Below are positions 8,173 through 17,118 of a stretch of DNA of 42,624 nt, piece after piece. The stretch is from JAIMBK01 sp040755975 (GTDB lineage: Bacteria; Bacillota; Desulfotomaculia; Desulfotomaculales; Nap2-2B), in contig JBFLZY010000014.1 in the NCBI GenBank assembly GCA_040755975.1, positions 1 through 42,624 of the forward strand. The letters are read 5' to 3'. Positions within the stretch are counted from its first letter, which is position 1. Each line of letters opens with the position of its first letter. Below the pieces are notes generated by a model. That model made no database searches. It saw only the letters and a list, made by a program, of their open reading frames with translations, and had not been told where the DNA came from. A program made the position numbers and the translations under genes.

Positions 8173-10476
8173 ATGACCCACCAGTTGGCGAATGCTCCTG
8201 ATTATGTTGATTGCCCCAGTGCGCCGGAGGAGCTTTTGCCGCCGGAAAGAAGTCTGATCCGGTACCTGGCCGTCTGCCGGGAATTTTTCCGCGCCCCGGC
8301 GGCTTTCCTGTTTTCCCGCAGGGTTGGAGAACCGATCTGGACCGGTTTGGCGGTGGACAAATCGGAAAAAGGCCGGCTGGTCCTGGTGGAGGCGGGTTGC
8401 CGGCTGGATAAGCTGCTGGGGCGGCTGGCCGGAGGTGACCCCGGAGGCAGCAGCGACTTGGCGGCAGCATTGGCTGGTTATTGCCGGAGCCCCGTTTCCT
8501 TTCTGGTGCAGCACGTCGGGCGGGCGGGAGCAGCCGAAATCGTCCTGGCGGTTGCGGTTCCTTCCCGGGGAGAAGTCAACCCCGCCGGGTACGAGAAACT
8601 CTTGTTTCTGGCTGAAGGTGCCCTGGCCCTGGTGGCTGCCCGTGTTCTGGAGGCAGGACTGGTCAAAGCCCGGGCCGAGCTTAACGCGATGGTTCAGATT
8701 GGCCAGGCAATTACTTCCACCAGCGACCTGGAAGTGGTTTTGCGCCGGATAATTGAAAAACTCCAGGACATCATCGACACGGAGAGCGGGGGTGTCCTGT
8801 TATACGACCCGCAGACGAACCGGCTGGTGCTGCAAAAGCCGGCCTTTGGCCTGGCCAACGAACAGTTCAAGGCCTATTCCCTTACCGTCAACGGGGAAAA
8901 GGCAGGCGTGGGAGTTGCCGTAGAAGTCTTTCGCACCGGGCGCCCCTACATCTGCAACCAGATTGAGCTGGACCGGGTTACCAACCAGTCCATTGCCCGC
9001 ATGTACGGCGTGCGTAATTCCCTGACCGTGCCTCTGGTGGTGGATAACCGGCGGATCGGGGCGTTGCACCTGATCAACAAGAAACACGGCGACTTTACTC
9101 CTGCCGACGCCAACCTGCTCTCCTTGCTTGCCTCGCAACTGGCCGTATTTATTGAAAACGCCCGGCTGTTTAGCCAGATTGAAACGAAAAACATGCTTTT
9201 GAAAAGGGCTATAGCCATTCACGCCCAACTTACCGACCTGGTTTTGCAGGGGGAAGACCTGGTGGCGATCGCGGTCACCCTGGCGAGGCTGGTGGGGCGG
9301 CCGGTGGTGGTGGAGGATAAATTTTTCCGCACACTGGCCTATGCCTACTCTGAGGAAAAAGATGCCGGGGCGTTGTCGACACTTTCAGGGGAAATGCTGG
9401 AGGACCCCCGGTTTCAACAATTTGTTAAATTGTTGGAGAAGGAGCGCCGACCGCTGGTCTGGCGTCAACAGGAGGGCCCGGAGGAAACCAGCTCCCGCCT
9501 GATGGCTCCCATCATTGCCGGGGATACCATCCTGGGCTATATTTCCATAATTGAAGGCAGTGAAACCCTGGAAGAATTGGACGTAATTGCCGTCGAGCAC
9601 GCGGCCACCGTTTTTGCCTTAAAGCTGATGCAGCAGCGGATCGCCCTGGAAGTGGAGGAAAGGATTAAGGGCGAATTCCTGGATGACCTGTTGAACGCAA
9701 CTTCCCGTTCCACGGAGGAAATCGTCAAGCGGGCGGAATATCTGGGGTGCGATTTACGCAAACCGTACCAGGTGATGGTAATCGATATCGACAATTTTGA
9801 CCGGGTGGTAGAAGCCCGGCAGGGGGACGAGCGGGCCATCGCGGGATTAAAAAGGCGCTTTTTTGAGTGTGTCAACCGGACGGTGGCGGCAGAGTTACCC
9901 CAAAGTATTGTCGGAACGAAAAGCGACACGGTAGTGGTGTTGGTGGACGTTGCCAAGAAGCGGGGCCGGGTGACCCCCGCTCTGCCCCTGGCTGCTCAGA
10001 TCAGGCAGCAGTTGCGCCTTGCCCTTCCGGAAATCACTGTCTTGATCGGCATCGGCCGGGTGGCTGCGGGTGTAGAGGAACTGCAGATCTCGTACGCAGA
10101 AGCCCGGCGGGCTATCGGTATTGCCAAACAGTTTGGCCGGTATGACGAAGTGGTGCCTTACGATTCTTTGGGCGCGTATAAAATTTTGTTTCATGTTGGG
10201 GAAAAAGCCCACCTGAGAGCCTTTGCAGAAGAAGTGCTGGGGCCGTTGATCCAGTACGACCGGGAAAAGGGCACCAATTTGGTGGAGACTCTTAGGGCCT
10301 ATCTCGAGAATAACTGCAATAACCAGCATGCTGCCGATGCTTTGTTCGTGCATTTAAACACTTTCAAGTACCGTTTAAAGCGGATCACCGAAATAGGAGG
10401 AATTGACTTAAATGATGCGGGGCAGCGCTTAAACGCCCACCTGGCCTTAAAGATCTTGGAAATCGGGAATCTTTAA
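8173..10476 (+). CDS. PucR-family transcriptional regulator with GAF domain
   Basis: Likely ligand-responsive DNA-binding regulator of the neighbouring transport and catabolic genes. The 767 residues comprise an N-terminal region of about 165 residues with no recognised signature, a GAF sensor domain (about 180-340), a second sensor-like region with CdaR/GGDEF-like fold features (about 370-660), and a C-terminal helix-turn-helix of PucR type (about 700-760; YLENNCNNQHAADALFVHLN then TFKYRLKRI). PucR-type proteins commonly sit beside transport or catabolic genes they control. Only 70 bases separate it from dctP, with an inverted repeat in that gap. GGAGGG precedes the ATG. Confidence 0.85.
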   Translation: MTHQLANAPDYVDCPSAPEELLPPERSLIRYLAVCREFFRAPAAFLFSRRVGEPIWTGLAVDKSEKGRLVLVEAGCRLDKLLGRLAGGDPGGSSDLAAALAGYCRSPVSFLVQHVGRAGAAEIVLAVAVPSRGEVNPAGYEKLLFLAEGALALVAARVLEAGLVKARAELNAMVQIGQAITSTSDLEVVLRRIIEKLQDIIDTESGGVLLYDPQTNRLVLQKPAFGLANEQFKAYSLTVNGEKAGVGVAVEVFRTGRPYICNQIELDRVTNQSIARMYGVRNSLTVPLVVDNRRIGALHLINKKHGDFTPADANLLSLLASQLAVFIENARLFSQIETKNMLLKRAIAIHAQLTDLVLQGEDLVAIAVTLARLVGRPVVVEDKFFRTLAYAYSEEKDAGALSTLSGEMLEDPRFQQFVKLLEKERRPLVWRQQEGPEETSSRLMAPIIAGDTILGYISIIEGSETLEELDVIAVEHAATVFALKLMQQRIALEVEERIKGEFLDDLLNATSRSTEEIVKRAEYLGCDLRKPYQVMVIDIDNFDRVVEARQGDERAIAGLKRRFFECVNRTVAAELPQSIVGTKSDTVVVLVDVAKKRGRVTPALPLAAQIRQQLRLALPEITVLIGIGRVAAGVEELQISYAEARRAIGIAKQFGRYDEVVPYDSLGAYKILFHVGEKAHLRAFAEEVLGPLIQYDREKGTNLVETLRAYLENNCNNQHAADALFVHLNTFKYRLKRITEIGGIDLNDAGQRLNAHLALKILEIGNL

Positions 10477-10495
10477 TCACAGGAAAGGAGTGAAA

Positions 10496-10525
10496 TTAAT
10501 ATTTGCCTGGCTGACTAAATATTAA
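10496..10525. promoter_or_regulatory. Inverted repeat between pucR-type gene and dctP
   Basis: TTAATATTT and AAATATTAA form a perfect 9-base inverted repeat with a 12-base spacer, ending 21 bases before the dctP ATG. It could be an operator for the adjacent regulator or a weak AT-rich hairpin; there is no U-tract typical of a terminator. Confidence 0.35.
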
Positions 10526-10546
10526 AATCATGAAGGAGGTAAAGCA

Positions 10547-11620
10547 ATGAAAAGGAAGGCAATGCTTCTTGTTTTGGCGGTTGTGTTGGCAGCAGGCACG
10601 CTTCTCGGCGGCTGCGGGAAACAGGCGGCGCAGGCTCCGAAGGAAACCCAGCCTCAGAAAGAGGCGGGGCCGGCCAAGCCCATTGTTTTAAAATACGCCT
10701 TTTTTGCTCCGGCCAATACCTTCCCGGCAAAGCAAATGGATAAGTGGGCCGAAGAGGTGGAAAAGCGGACCAACGGCAGGGTGAAGGTGGAAAAGTTCCC
10801 CGGGGGAACGCTGCTGACCGCGCAGAACATGTACGACGGTGTTTTAAAAGGGGTGGCCGACATTGGCCTGTCCTGTCCTTCGTACGAACCCGGCCGGTTC
10901 CCGCTCATCGGCATCAGCGACCAGCCCGTGGCCTACCCCAACGCGAGGGTGGCCAGCCTGGTGCTCTACGACCTTATCCAGGAGTTTCAACCCAAGGAAT
11001 TGGCCGAGTTTAAAGTGTTGACCATGTTCAACACCGAACCTTCATACATCCAGTCGAAAAAGCCGGTCAAAAAATTAGAAGACATTGCTGGCCTGCGCCT
11101 GCGCACCACCGGCACGGGGGTGCCGGTGCTGAAGGCTCTGGGGGGTACGCCGGTAGGGATGCCCCAGTCGGAAATTGCCCAGGCACTGCAGACTGGGGTG
11201 ATCGACGGTTACATCACCAGCCGGGAAGTGCTCCTCGACTTTAAGTACGCCGAAACCGTCAAATACGTCACGGATTACCCCCTGGTCACCGTCTCCTTTG
11301 CGGCGGTGATGAACAAAAACGTCTGGAACTCCCTGCCCCCGGACGTGCAAAAGGTGATCGACGACCTGGGTCGGGAAATGGCCCTCTGGACGGGGAACTA
11401 CCTGGACAATCACGTCAAGGAGAGCCTGGATTGGGCAACCAAGGATCAGGGTTTAAAGGTGATTACCTTAACGCCGGAAGAAAAAGCCAGGTGGGATGCC
11501 AAGTTAAAGGGCGTGACGGACGCCTACGTCAAGGAGGTTGAAGCCAAAGGGCTCCCCGGGCAAAAGTTCCTGCAGAAACTCCTGGAGTTAAGGGATAAAT
11601 ACGCCAAAGAATACAAATAG
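10547..11620 (+). CDS. dctP: TRAP transporter solute-binding lipoprotein DctP
   Basis: Extracellular binding protein that hands an organic acid to the DctQM membrane pair. The first 23 residues form a lipoprotein signal with lipobox LLGGC and lipidation at Cys23, as expected in a Gram-positive. The mature protein follows the DctP fold, with the conserved binding segment GLRLRTTGTGVPVLKALGG that supplies the carboxylate-contacting Arg and the downstream QTGVIDGY motif. Length is 357, usual for the family. A strong GAAGGAGG site precedes the ATG. DctP proteins bind C4-dicarboxylates, 2-oxoacids or aromatic acids; the neighbours suggest an aromatic or indolic acid, which is inference. Confidence 0.93.
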   Translation: MKRKAMLLVLAVVLAAGTLLGGCGKQAAQAPKETQPQKEAGPAKPIVLKYAFFAPANTFPAKQMDKWAEEVEKRTNGRVKVEKFPGGTLLTAQNMYDGVLKGVADIGLSCPSYEPGRFPLIGISDQPVAYPNARVASLVLYDLIQEFQPKELAEFKVLTMFNTEPSYIQSKKPVKKLEDIAGLRLRTTGTGVPVLKALGGTPVGMPQSEIAQALQTGVIDGYITSREVLLDFKYAETVKYVTDYPLVTVSFAAVMNKNVWNSLPPDVQKVIDDLGREMALWTGNYLDNHVKESLDWATKDQGLKVITLTPEEKARWDAKLKGVTDAYVKEVEAKGLPGQKFLQKLLELRDKYAKEYK

Positions 11621-11701
11621 ACCGGCCGGGCTTTAACCGGCAAGCCCCGCATCTTTGCGTTGCCTTAAAGGTGTCCGCGGCGGTTGCAAAGATAAACTAG
11701 A

Positions 11702-11745
11702 GGGGCGCCTCCGGCCATTTTTCGGGCGAAGGTTAAAGGCGCCCC
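11702..11745 (+). terminator. Hairpin between dctP and dctQ
   Basis: GGGGCGCCT (11702-11710) pairs with AGGCGCCCC (11737-11745) around a 26-base loop that contains a smaller GC-rich pairing. It is followed by CGGTTTATT rather than a full U-tract. A partial terminator or mRNA-stabilising stem here would let the binding protein be made in excess of the membrane subunits, as is common in binding-protein operons. Confidence 0.5.
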
Positions 11746-11798
11746 CGGTTTATTGTCGCAGCTAACAACCAACTCCTGTTTTGGGGAGGGCGCCTGGA

Positions 11799-12284
11799 GT
11801 GGATAAATTAGAAAAGTTGAGCAACTGGCTAAACAAAACGCTGGCCTGGGTGGCCGGGGGTGCTTTAATCGTCATGATGATGTTATCCGTAGCCAACATC
11901 GTTTTGCGGCTGGCCCATCGCCCTTTAGGGGGAACGGCCGAAGCCGTCGGCTGGCTGGCGGCCCTTACGGCCGCCTTTGCCCTGGGGTATACCCAGATCC
12001 ACCGCGGGCACGTGGCCATTGACTTCCTCGTGGAGCGTCTGCCCGGAGGCCCCCGGGCTGTTGTGGATGCCCTCACGTCCTTTGCCGCCACGGCCTTCTT
12101 TGCCCTGGCCGCCTGGCGGGTGGCGAGCTACGCCCACCGCCTGGGCCAGTTGGGGAAGCTCTCGGAAACAATGCACATAAGTTTTTTCCCCTTCACTTAC
12201 GCCGTGGCCTTCGGCTTTGCCTGCTTTGCCCTGGTGCTGCTGGTTGACGGCTTAAAATCGGTAAAAGGAGTAATTCAAAAATGA
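11799..12284 (+). CDS. dctQ: TRAP transporter small membrane subunit DctQ
   Basis: Four-helix integral membrane subunit that pairs with DctM. GTG at 11799 is preferred because GGGGAGG lies 8 bases before it and the protein then begins VDKLEKLSNW; an upstream TTG at 11781 overlaps that ribosome site. Hydrophobic segments lie at about 15-40, 48-68, 85-108 and 130-152, and the conserved middle segment GYTQIHRGHVAIDFLVERLP is typical of DctQ. About 161 residues. Its stop overlaps the dctM start by 4 bases (ATGA), indicating translational coupling. Confidence 0.9.
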   Translation: MDKLEKLSNWLNKTLAWVAGGALIVMMMLSVANIVLRLAHRPLGGTAEAVGWLAALTAAFALGYTQIHRGHVAIDFLVERLPGGPRAVVDALTSFAATAFFALAAWRVASYAHRLGQLGKLSETMHISFFPFTYAVAFGFACFALVLLVDGLKSVKGVIQK

Positions 12285-13564
12285 ATTCCGTCGCTGCTCT
12301 GATCGGTATCGGGGTGCTGGTCGTCTTCATGCTCTTGCGGATGCCCGTAGGCTTTGCCATGTTCCTGGCCGGCTTTTTAGGGTTTTTCTACGTCGCTTCC
12401 CCGGAGGCCGCCTTTAACATGTTGAGCGGCGACATATGGGAGCAGTTTTCTTCGTACGGCTTAAGCGTTATCCCCCTTTTTGTCCTCATGGGGAGCATCG
12501 CCTTTCACTCCGGTGTGACCGAAAACCTCTACCGGGCGGCACATAAGTGGGTGGGTCACATGCGCGGCGGCCTGGCGGGGACCACCGTCGTGGCCAGTAT
12601 GGGCTTTGCGGCCATTTGCGGGTCGAACGCAGCCACAGCGGCAACCATGGGGACCATCAGTTTGCCCCAGATGAAAAAATACCGCTACGACCCTGCGCTG
12701 AGTGCGGCCAGCGTCGCCTGCGGAGGCACCCTCGGGGTGGTAATCCCGCCCAGCGTGGTCCTTATTGTGGTGGCCATCCAAACCGGACAGTCCGTGGGCA
12801 AACTTTTCGTGGCCAGCATCATCCCTGGGATTCTTCTTGGCCTGTTGTTTTTGCTCACCATCTTCATATTATGTATGAAAAATCCCGTGCTCGGCCCCGC
12901 CGGGGAGAGGGCAAGTTTCAGAGAGAAGCTGGCCGCCCTCCCGGGAGTTATTGAAACGCTGGTCTTATTTGCCCTGGTTATCGGCGGTCTTTACCTGGGC
13001 TGGTTTACCCCCACGGAAGCCGGTGCTGCCGGCGCGTTCGGCGCCCTGCTCATCGCCCTGCTCCAGCGCAAATTAACCTGGCAAGGCTTCGTCAGCGCCG
13101 TTTTCGAGACGCTCCGGATCTCGGCCATGGTTATGGTACTGGTTACCGGCGCCGTGGTTTTTGGCCGCTTCCTGACCATTACCAGGCTTCCCTACACACT
13201 GGCAGACTGGGCAGCCGCGCTGCCCGTGCCTCCTCACGTTATTTTGGCGGTGGTTATCCTGATTTACATTCTGGGCGGTATGTTTATGGACGCCTTAGGC
13301 TTTCTGGTGGTGACCATCCCCGTTTTCTTTCCGCTGGCCATCGCTTTGGGCTACCACCCTTTATGGTTTTCGGTACTCCTGAACATCCTGACCACTTTGG
13401 GGGCGGTTACCCCGCCGGTGGGGGTCTGCGCTTATATCGTAAGCGGGCTGGCTCCGGAGATACCGTTACCCATGGTATTCAGGGGCGTGCTGTATTTTTT
13501 GCCCGCTTATTTCATCTGTATTCTGCTTTTAATTCTTTTTCCGCAAATTGTGACGTTCCGGTAA
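12281..13564 (+). CDS. dctM: TRAP transporter large membrane subunit DctM
   Basis: Large ion-coupled permease subunit of the TRAP system, 427 residues with about 11-12 hydrophobic helices. The family signatures are present: MPVGFAMFLAGFLGFFYV near the start, the conserved GFAAICGSNAATAATMGTIS, CGGTLGVVIPPSVVLIVV and, near the C-terminus, TLGAVTPPVGVCAYIVSG. It is complete and coupled to dctQ by overlap. Uptake is driven by a Na+ or H+ gradient rather than ATP. The substrate is set by the DctP protein two genes upstream. Confidence 0.95.
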   Translation: MNSVAALIGIGVLVVFMLLRMPVGFAMFLAGFLGFFYVASPEAAFNMLSGDIWEQFSSYGLSVIPLFVLMGSIAFHSGVTENLYRAAHKWVGHMRGGLAGTTVVASMGFAAICGSNAATAATMGTISLPQMKKYRYDPALSAASVACGGTLGVVIPPSVVLIVVAIQTGQSVGKLFVASIIPGILLGLLFLLTIFILCMKNPVLGPAGERASFREKLAALPGVIETLVLFALVIGGLYLGWFTPTEAGAAGAFGALLIALLQRKLTWQGFVSAVFETLRISAMVMVLVTGAVVFGRFLTITRLPYTLADWAAALPVPPHVILAVVILIYILGGMFMDALGFLVVTIPVFFPLAIALGYHPLWFSVLLNILTTLGAVTPPVGVCAYIVSGLAPEIPLPMVFRGVLYFLPAYFICILLLILFPQIVTFR

Positions 13565-13621
13565 AATGATTCCGGTTGGTCAGTATAAAGTTATCGGGGA
13601 GGGAGGGAAGAGTCTAAAAAA

Positions 13622-13646
13622 TTGCCTGGCGGCAAATGATTTTTTC
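13622..13646 (+). terminator. Weak intrinsic terminator candidate after dctM
   Basis: TTGCC and GGCAA form a 5-base stem with a TGGC loop, followed by ATGATTTTTTCC. The stem is short, so termination would be partial. It would separate the TRAP genes from the binding-protein gene that starts at 13690. Confidence 0.35.
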
Positions 13647-13689
13647 CGAAGATTATTGTCAGCATCTAAAGCTAAAGGAGGGCTGTATT

Positions 13690-14961
13690 TTGAAAAACAA
13701 TTCTTTACTTAGCAGGAAAAAGAGGATTTTTTTCGCCGGTTTTGTTCTCCTGTTTGTTCTGGCGTTGGCCGGTTGCGGCACGCCGGCCGGGAAAGAAGGC
13801 CCCGCCGGTAAGGGAGATGCCGGGAAGCCAGCTAAACCCATCAAGGTAGGGATCATCGATTGCTTCACGGGCCCCGCCACTACCTATTCCCAAGATTCCC
13901 TTGACGGATTTAAGCTGGCGATCGAAGAAATTAACAAACAGGGCGGTCCGAAAATTGAATTTGTCCAGCGGGACGACCAGTTCAAGGTCGATCTCGCTCT
14001 TAACTGGGCAAAGGAACTGGTTCTGCGCGAACAGGTAGACATTCTGGCCGGCACCATTAACAGTGCGGCCTCACTGGCCGTGTCCAATTACGCCAAAGAA
14101 AACAAGGTTCCTTTTCTGGTTTGGGGAGCGATGAGCGATAAAATCAGCGGTGAGGCGGGGCACCGGTACGTTTTTCAAATGCTTCCCAATACGGCCATGA
14201 TCGGCCAGGCCGGGGCCGTCCAGATGGCCAAGTTTCCCTATACCAGGTACTGGCTGGCGGGCAGCGACTACGAGTACGGTCATGCGGTGGTGAACAACCT
14301 CTGGTCCAAGCTGCAAAAGATGAAGCCGGATGTGCAAAAAGCGGGAGAATCCTGGTGGCGCGTGGGAGAGCCTGACTTTACGCCTTACATTAACAGTATC
14401 CGGGCGGCCAAACCGGAAGTTTTGATCGTGGGCGCGGGCGGAGCGGACGTTGTGAACTTTTTGAAAGCGGTCAAGGCCACCGGCCTCTCTAAGAACATGC
14501 AGATCTGGGCGCACATGGCGATCGACCTGAGCACTTTAAGGCCGCTGGGGGCTGAGGCGCCGGAAGGGGTCCTGGGCACGAGTTCCTATCTTTTTTATTA
14601 TCCTGAGACCCCAGAGAACAAAGCTTTTGCCGAAGCGTTTAAAAAGGCCTATAACCGCGAACCGGCGTCTTTTGCCATTTATGGTTACCTGACCGGTAAA
14701 TTTATTGCGGAAGCCGTCAAGAAAGCGGGCGGCGCCGACCGGGAAAAACTCATTGACGCTTTAGAAGGGCTTACTTTGAACAGCCCGGTAGGGGTGGTGA
14801 CCATCAGGCAATTCGATCATCAGGCTATGATGCCCATGTTCTTTGGCAAAACAACAAAAGCAAAGGATTTGCCGTACCTGATTGCCGGGGAAATTACGAC
14901 CCTGGCCGCTGACCAGATCATTCCGCCGGTGGAGGAAATCCAGAAAAAACGATCGAAATAA
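13690..14961 (+). CDS. ABC-type branched-chain amino acid/aromatic acid binding lipoprotein (orphan)
   Basis: Extracellular ligand-binding protein of the LivJ/LivK (Peripla_BP_6) class. TTG at 13690 is chosen because AAAGGAGGG lies 8 bases before it and it starts a clean lipoprotein signal (basic stretch RKKR, hydrophobic core, lipobox LALAGC with Cys29); a longer frame from 13636 has no such start. The mature protein opens with IKVGIIDCFTGPATTYSQ and has the usual two-lobed receptor pattern (LDGFKLAIEEINKQGGPKI, VGAGGADVVNFLKAVKATG). Length about 423. No permease or ATPase genes accompany it, so it must use components from elsewhere. Members of this class often bind aromatic acids in catabolic clusters, and such a protein belongs to known indoleacetate gene sets. 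Confidence 0.88.
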   Translation: MKNNSLLSRKKRIFFAGFVLLFVLALAGCGTPAGKEGPAGKGDAGKPAKPIKVGIIDCFTGPATTYSQDSLDGFKLAIEEINKQGGPKIEFVQRDDQFKVDLALNWAKELVLREQVDILAGTINSAASLAVSNYAKENKVPFLVWGAMSDKISGEAGHRYVFQMLPNTAMIGQAGAVQMAKFPYTRYWLAGSDYEYGHAVVNNLWSKLQKMKPDVQKAGESWWRVGEPDFTPYINSIRAAKPEVLIVGAGGADVVNFLKAVKATGLSKNMQIWAHMAIDLSTLRPLGAEAPEGVLGTSSYLFYYPETPENKAFAEAFKKAYNREPASFAIYGYLTGKFIAEAVKKAGGADREKLIDALEGLTLNSPVGVVTIRQFDHQAMMPMFFGKTTKAKDLPYLIAGEITTLAADQIIPPVEEIQKKRSK

Positions 14962-14994
14962 ATGGGTATGGTAATAATTGCCTGTTTCCTTCGT

Positions 14995-15256
14995 TCTGTC
15001 CATTAATGATGAAAACGAGGGCTGGAATTTGTCCGGGCGAGCGACATATGCGGAGGGCCGGTAACGAAACACGGCGCAGGTGAGGCAAGCGAACCTGCAG
15101 CGCAATTGAGAAGTGGGATGTGAGAAGTTGGAGGTGGGATTTAGAATTCTCACTTCTAACCTCTCGCCTCTCACCTCTCAATTGCCTGGTTCGCTCCGTG
15201 GCAAGCCGATGTCCGGTCGACCAGGGGCAGCGGAGCGAACCGGACAATTCCAGCCC
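14995..15256 (+). repeat. Imperfect palindromic repeat element, copy 2
   Basis: The body runs 15019-15256 and has inverted ends: GGGCTGGAATTTGTCCGG left, CCGGACAATTCCAGCCC right. A leader, TCTGTCCATTAATGATGA then AAACGA, matches leaders of other copies. Further nested arms (GCGAACCTGCAGCGC left; CTGGTTCGCTCCG right) make the whole unit a long hairpin. It lies between the binding-protein gene and iorA and stops 41 bases before the iorA start. Together with short flanks it accounts for the 336-base gap. Confidence 0.8.
15103..15184 (+). repeat. Nested AG/CT-rich palindrome inside repeat copy 2
   Basis: Starts CAATTGAGA and ends TCTCAATTG. The left arm is built of AG-rich units (GAAGTGGGATGTGAGAAG), the right arm of CT-rich counterparts, so the 82 bases can fold back. 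The same structure occupies the same internal position in the copies at 24261 and 30067 but not at 168 or 18418. Confidence 0.75.
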
Positions 15257-15297
15257 GACAGGAAACGATGGCAGAAGCTATTTTCGAGGGAGCGTCG

Positions 15298-17118
15298 ATG
15301 TTGATCATGAAAAAAATGTTGCTGATGGGGAACGAGGCAATCGCCTGGGGACTGGTGGAAGGCGGCGTACAGGTAGCCGCCGCCTATCCGGGAACCCCTT
15401 CTTCCGAAGTCTTCGGCACCCTGGCCGAACTGGCCGCCGCCAAAGGTTTTTACGCGGAATGGTCGGTTAACGAGAAGGTAGCTTTAGAAGTGGCGGCGGG
15501 GGCGGCTTACGCCGGTTTACGGGCAGCGGTGAGCATGAAGCAGGTGGGCTTGAACGTAGCTGCCGATCCATTGATGGCTCTGGCCTACATCGGCGTAAAA
15601 GGGGGGCTGGTGCTGGTGGTGGCGGACGATCCGGGTCCGCACAGTTCCCAAACTGAACAAGACACCCGACTGTTTGCCCGCTTTGCCAAGCTGCCGGTGC
15701 TGGATCCGGCTACCCCGCAAGAAGCTAAGGAAATGGCCAAAGCTGCCTTTTCCCTTTCCGAAGCACTTGACCTGCCGGTAATCTTGCGCCCGACCACCAG
15801 AGTTGCCCACGTCTGTCAGGATGTCGAAGTGGACGAGGCGGTTCTTCCTCCACCCCTCACCGGCCGTTTTGCTAAGGGTTCTCAATGGGTTATCTTTCCC
15901 GGTCTGGCCGCCAAACGCCACCGCTGGTTAAACGACCAGCAGGATCAAGCGCAAAAGCTTTTAGGCGCTACACCCTTTAATTCTTGCCGGGAGGCAGACA
16001 GTCCCCTGGGCGTCGTCGCCTGCGGGGTCAGCTCTACTTATGTGGAGGAGGCCCTTGCCGACCTGGGGCTGGCCGTGAACCTGCTCAAGGTCGGCACCCC
16101 CTATCCCTTGCCTGCAGAACCAGTAGTCAACCTGTTGCGACGGACCAGGCGCCTCTTGATCATTGAGGAACTGGAGCCGGTGGTGGAAGAGCAGGTCATC
16201 CGCCTGGCCTGGCAGCATCAGCTGCCCGTGCAGATCGCCGGCAAATATAACCAGATCGTCCCTCGCGCCGGGGAATTTAACGTGGACCGGGTGCGGGATA
16301 TCCTCGCCCGCTTCGCGGCAGGGAAGGAAGAGGCCCACCTGGAAAAAGCCGCGGTGCAGACGGCCGATCTTCCCCCTTTGCCCGTTCGGCCGCCGGTTCT
16401 CTGCGCCGGGTGCCCGCACCGCGCTTCATTTTACGCTTTCAAGAAAGCTGCGGCCGGGATGGACGTGGTCTTCACCGGGGATATCGGTTGCTACACCCTG
16501 GGCAATGCCCCGCCGCTGAACACGGTGGATACCTGCCTGTGCATGGGGGCCAGCATCACTATCGCCGCGGGCTTGCACCGGGCAGAGCCGGACCGCCGGC
16601 ACGTAGCTTTCCTCGGCGATTCTACCTTCTTCCACGCGGGTATTCCAGGCCTGATCAATGCCGTTTACAACCAGGCACCCATCACCGTAGTGGTTTTAGA
16701 CAACCGTACCACGGCCATGACCGGTTACCAGCCCCATCCAGGGACCGGGAAAGACGCCGCCGGTAAACCGGCGCCGGCCCTCGACATTGCCCGGGTGGCC
16801 GAAGCCTGCGGAGTAGACTTTGTGCGCGTGGCGGACCCCTATCAGCACGAAGAAGCCGTACGCGTGGCCAAAGCAGCCCTGGCTCATCCCGGTCCGGCGG
16901 TGGTGGTCATGCGCCGGGAATGTGTTACCTTGAGCCAATCGAAAACCGCTTACCGGGTAGACCAGGAGAAGTGCCTGGAATGCGGGGTCTGCCTCGAAGA
17001 ACTGGGTTGTCCCGCCATTTTTCCCGGCCCGCGGATCACCCCTGCCTGCGTGGGTTGCGGCTTATGCGCGGCCGTTTGCCCGGCGCAGGCCATTGTGGGG
17101 GAGGTGGCCTCCTGGTGA
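15298..17118 (+). CDS. iorA: Indolepyruvate:ferredoxin oxidoreductase, alpha subunit IorA
   Basis: Thiamine-diphosphate enzyme that oxidatively decarboxylates aryl pyruvates (from Trp, Phe, Tyr) to aryl-acetyl-CoA and reduces ferredoxin. Start at ATG 15298 is favoured by GAGGGA six bases upstream; an in-frame ATG at 15268 has a poorer site. Domains in order: pyrimidine-binding domain (VAAAYPGTPSSEVFGTLAEL), central transketolase-like domain, ThDP domain with GDIGCYTLGNAPPLN and FLGDSTFFHAGIPGLINAVY, and two C-terminal [4Fe-4S] motifs (CLECGVCLEELGCP and CVGCGLCAAVCPAQ). 606 residues, usual length. It overlaps iorB by 4 bases. In this cluster it would supply indoleacetyl-CoA or phenylacetyl-CoA. 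Confidence 0.95.
   Translation: MLIMKKMLLMGNEAIAWGLVEGGVQVAAAYPGTPSSEVFGTLAELAAAKGFYAEWSVNEKVALEVAAGAAYAGLRAAVSMKQVGLNVAADPLMALAYIGVKGGLVLVVADDPGPHSSQTEQDTRLFARFAKLPVLDPATPQEAKEMAKAAFSLSEALDLPVILRPTTRVAHVCQDVEVDEAVLPPPLTGRFAKGSQWVIFPGLAAKRHRWLNDQQDQAQKLLGATPFNSCREADSPLGVVACGVSSTYVEEALADLGLAVNLLKVGTPYPLPAEPVVNLLRRTRRLLIIEELEPVVEEQVIRLAWQHQLPVQIAGKYNQIVPRAGEFNVDRVRDILARFAAGKEEAHLEKAAVQTADLPPLPVRPPVLCAGCPHRASFYAFKKAAAGMDVVFTGDIGCYTLGNAPPLNTVDTCLCMGASITIAAGLHRAEPDRRHVAFLGDSTFFHAGIPGLINAVYNQAPITVVVLDNRTTAMTGYQPHPGTGKDAAGKPAPALDIARVAEACGVDFVRVADPYQHEEAVRVAKAALAHPGPAVVVMRRECVTLSQSKTAYRVDQEKCLECGVCLEELGCPAIFPGPRITPACVGCGLCAAVCPAQAIVGEVASW

Noticed and set aside
15103..15184. CRISPR-like array in the AG-rich repeats
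   Set aside because: The units are short and contiguous without unique spacers, and no cas gene is present.
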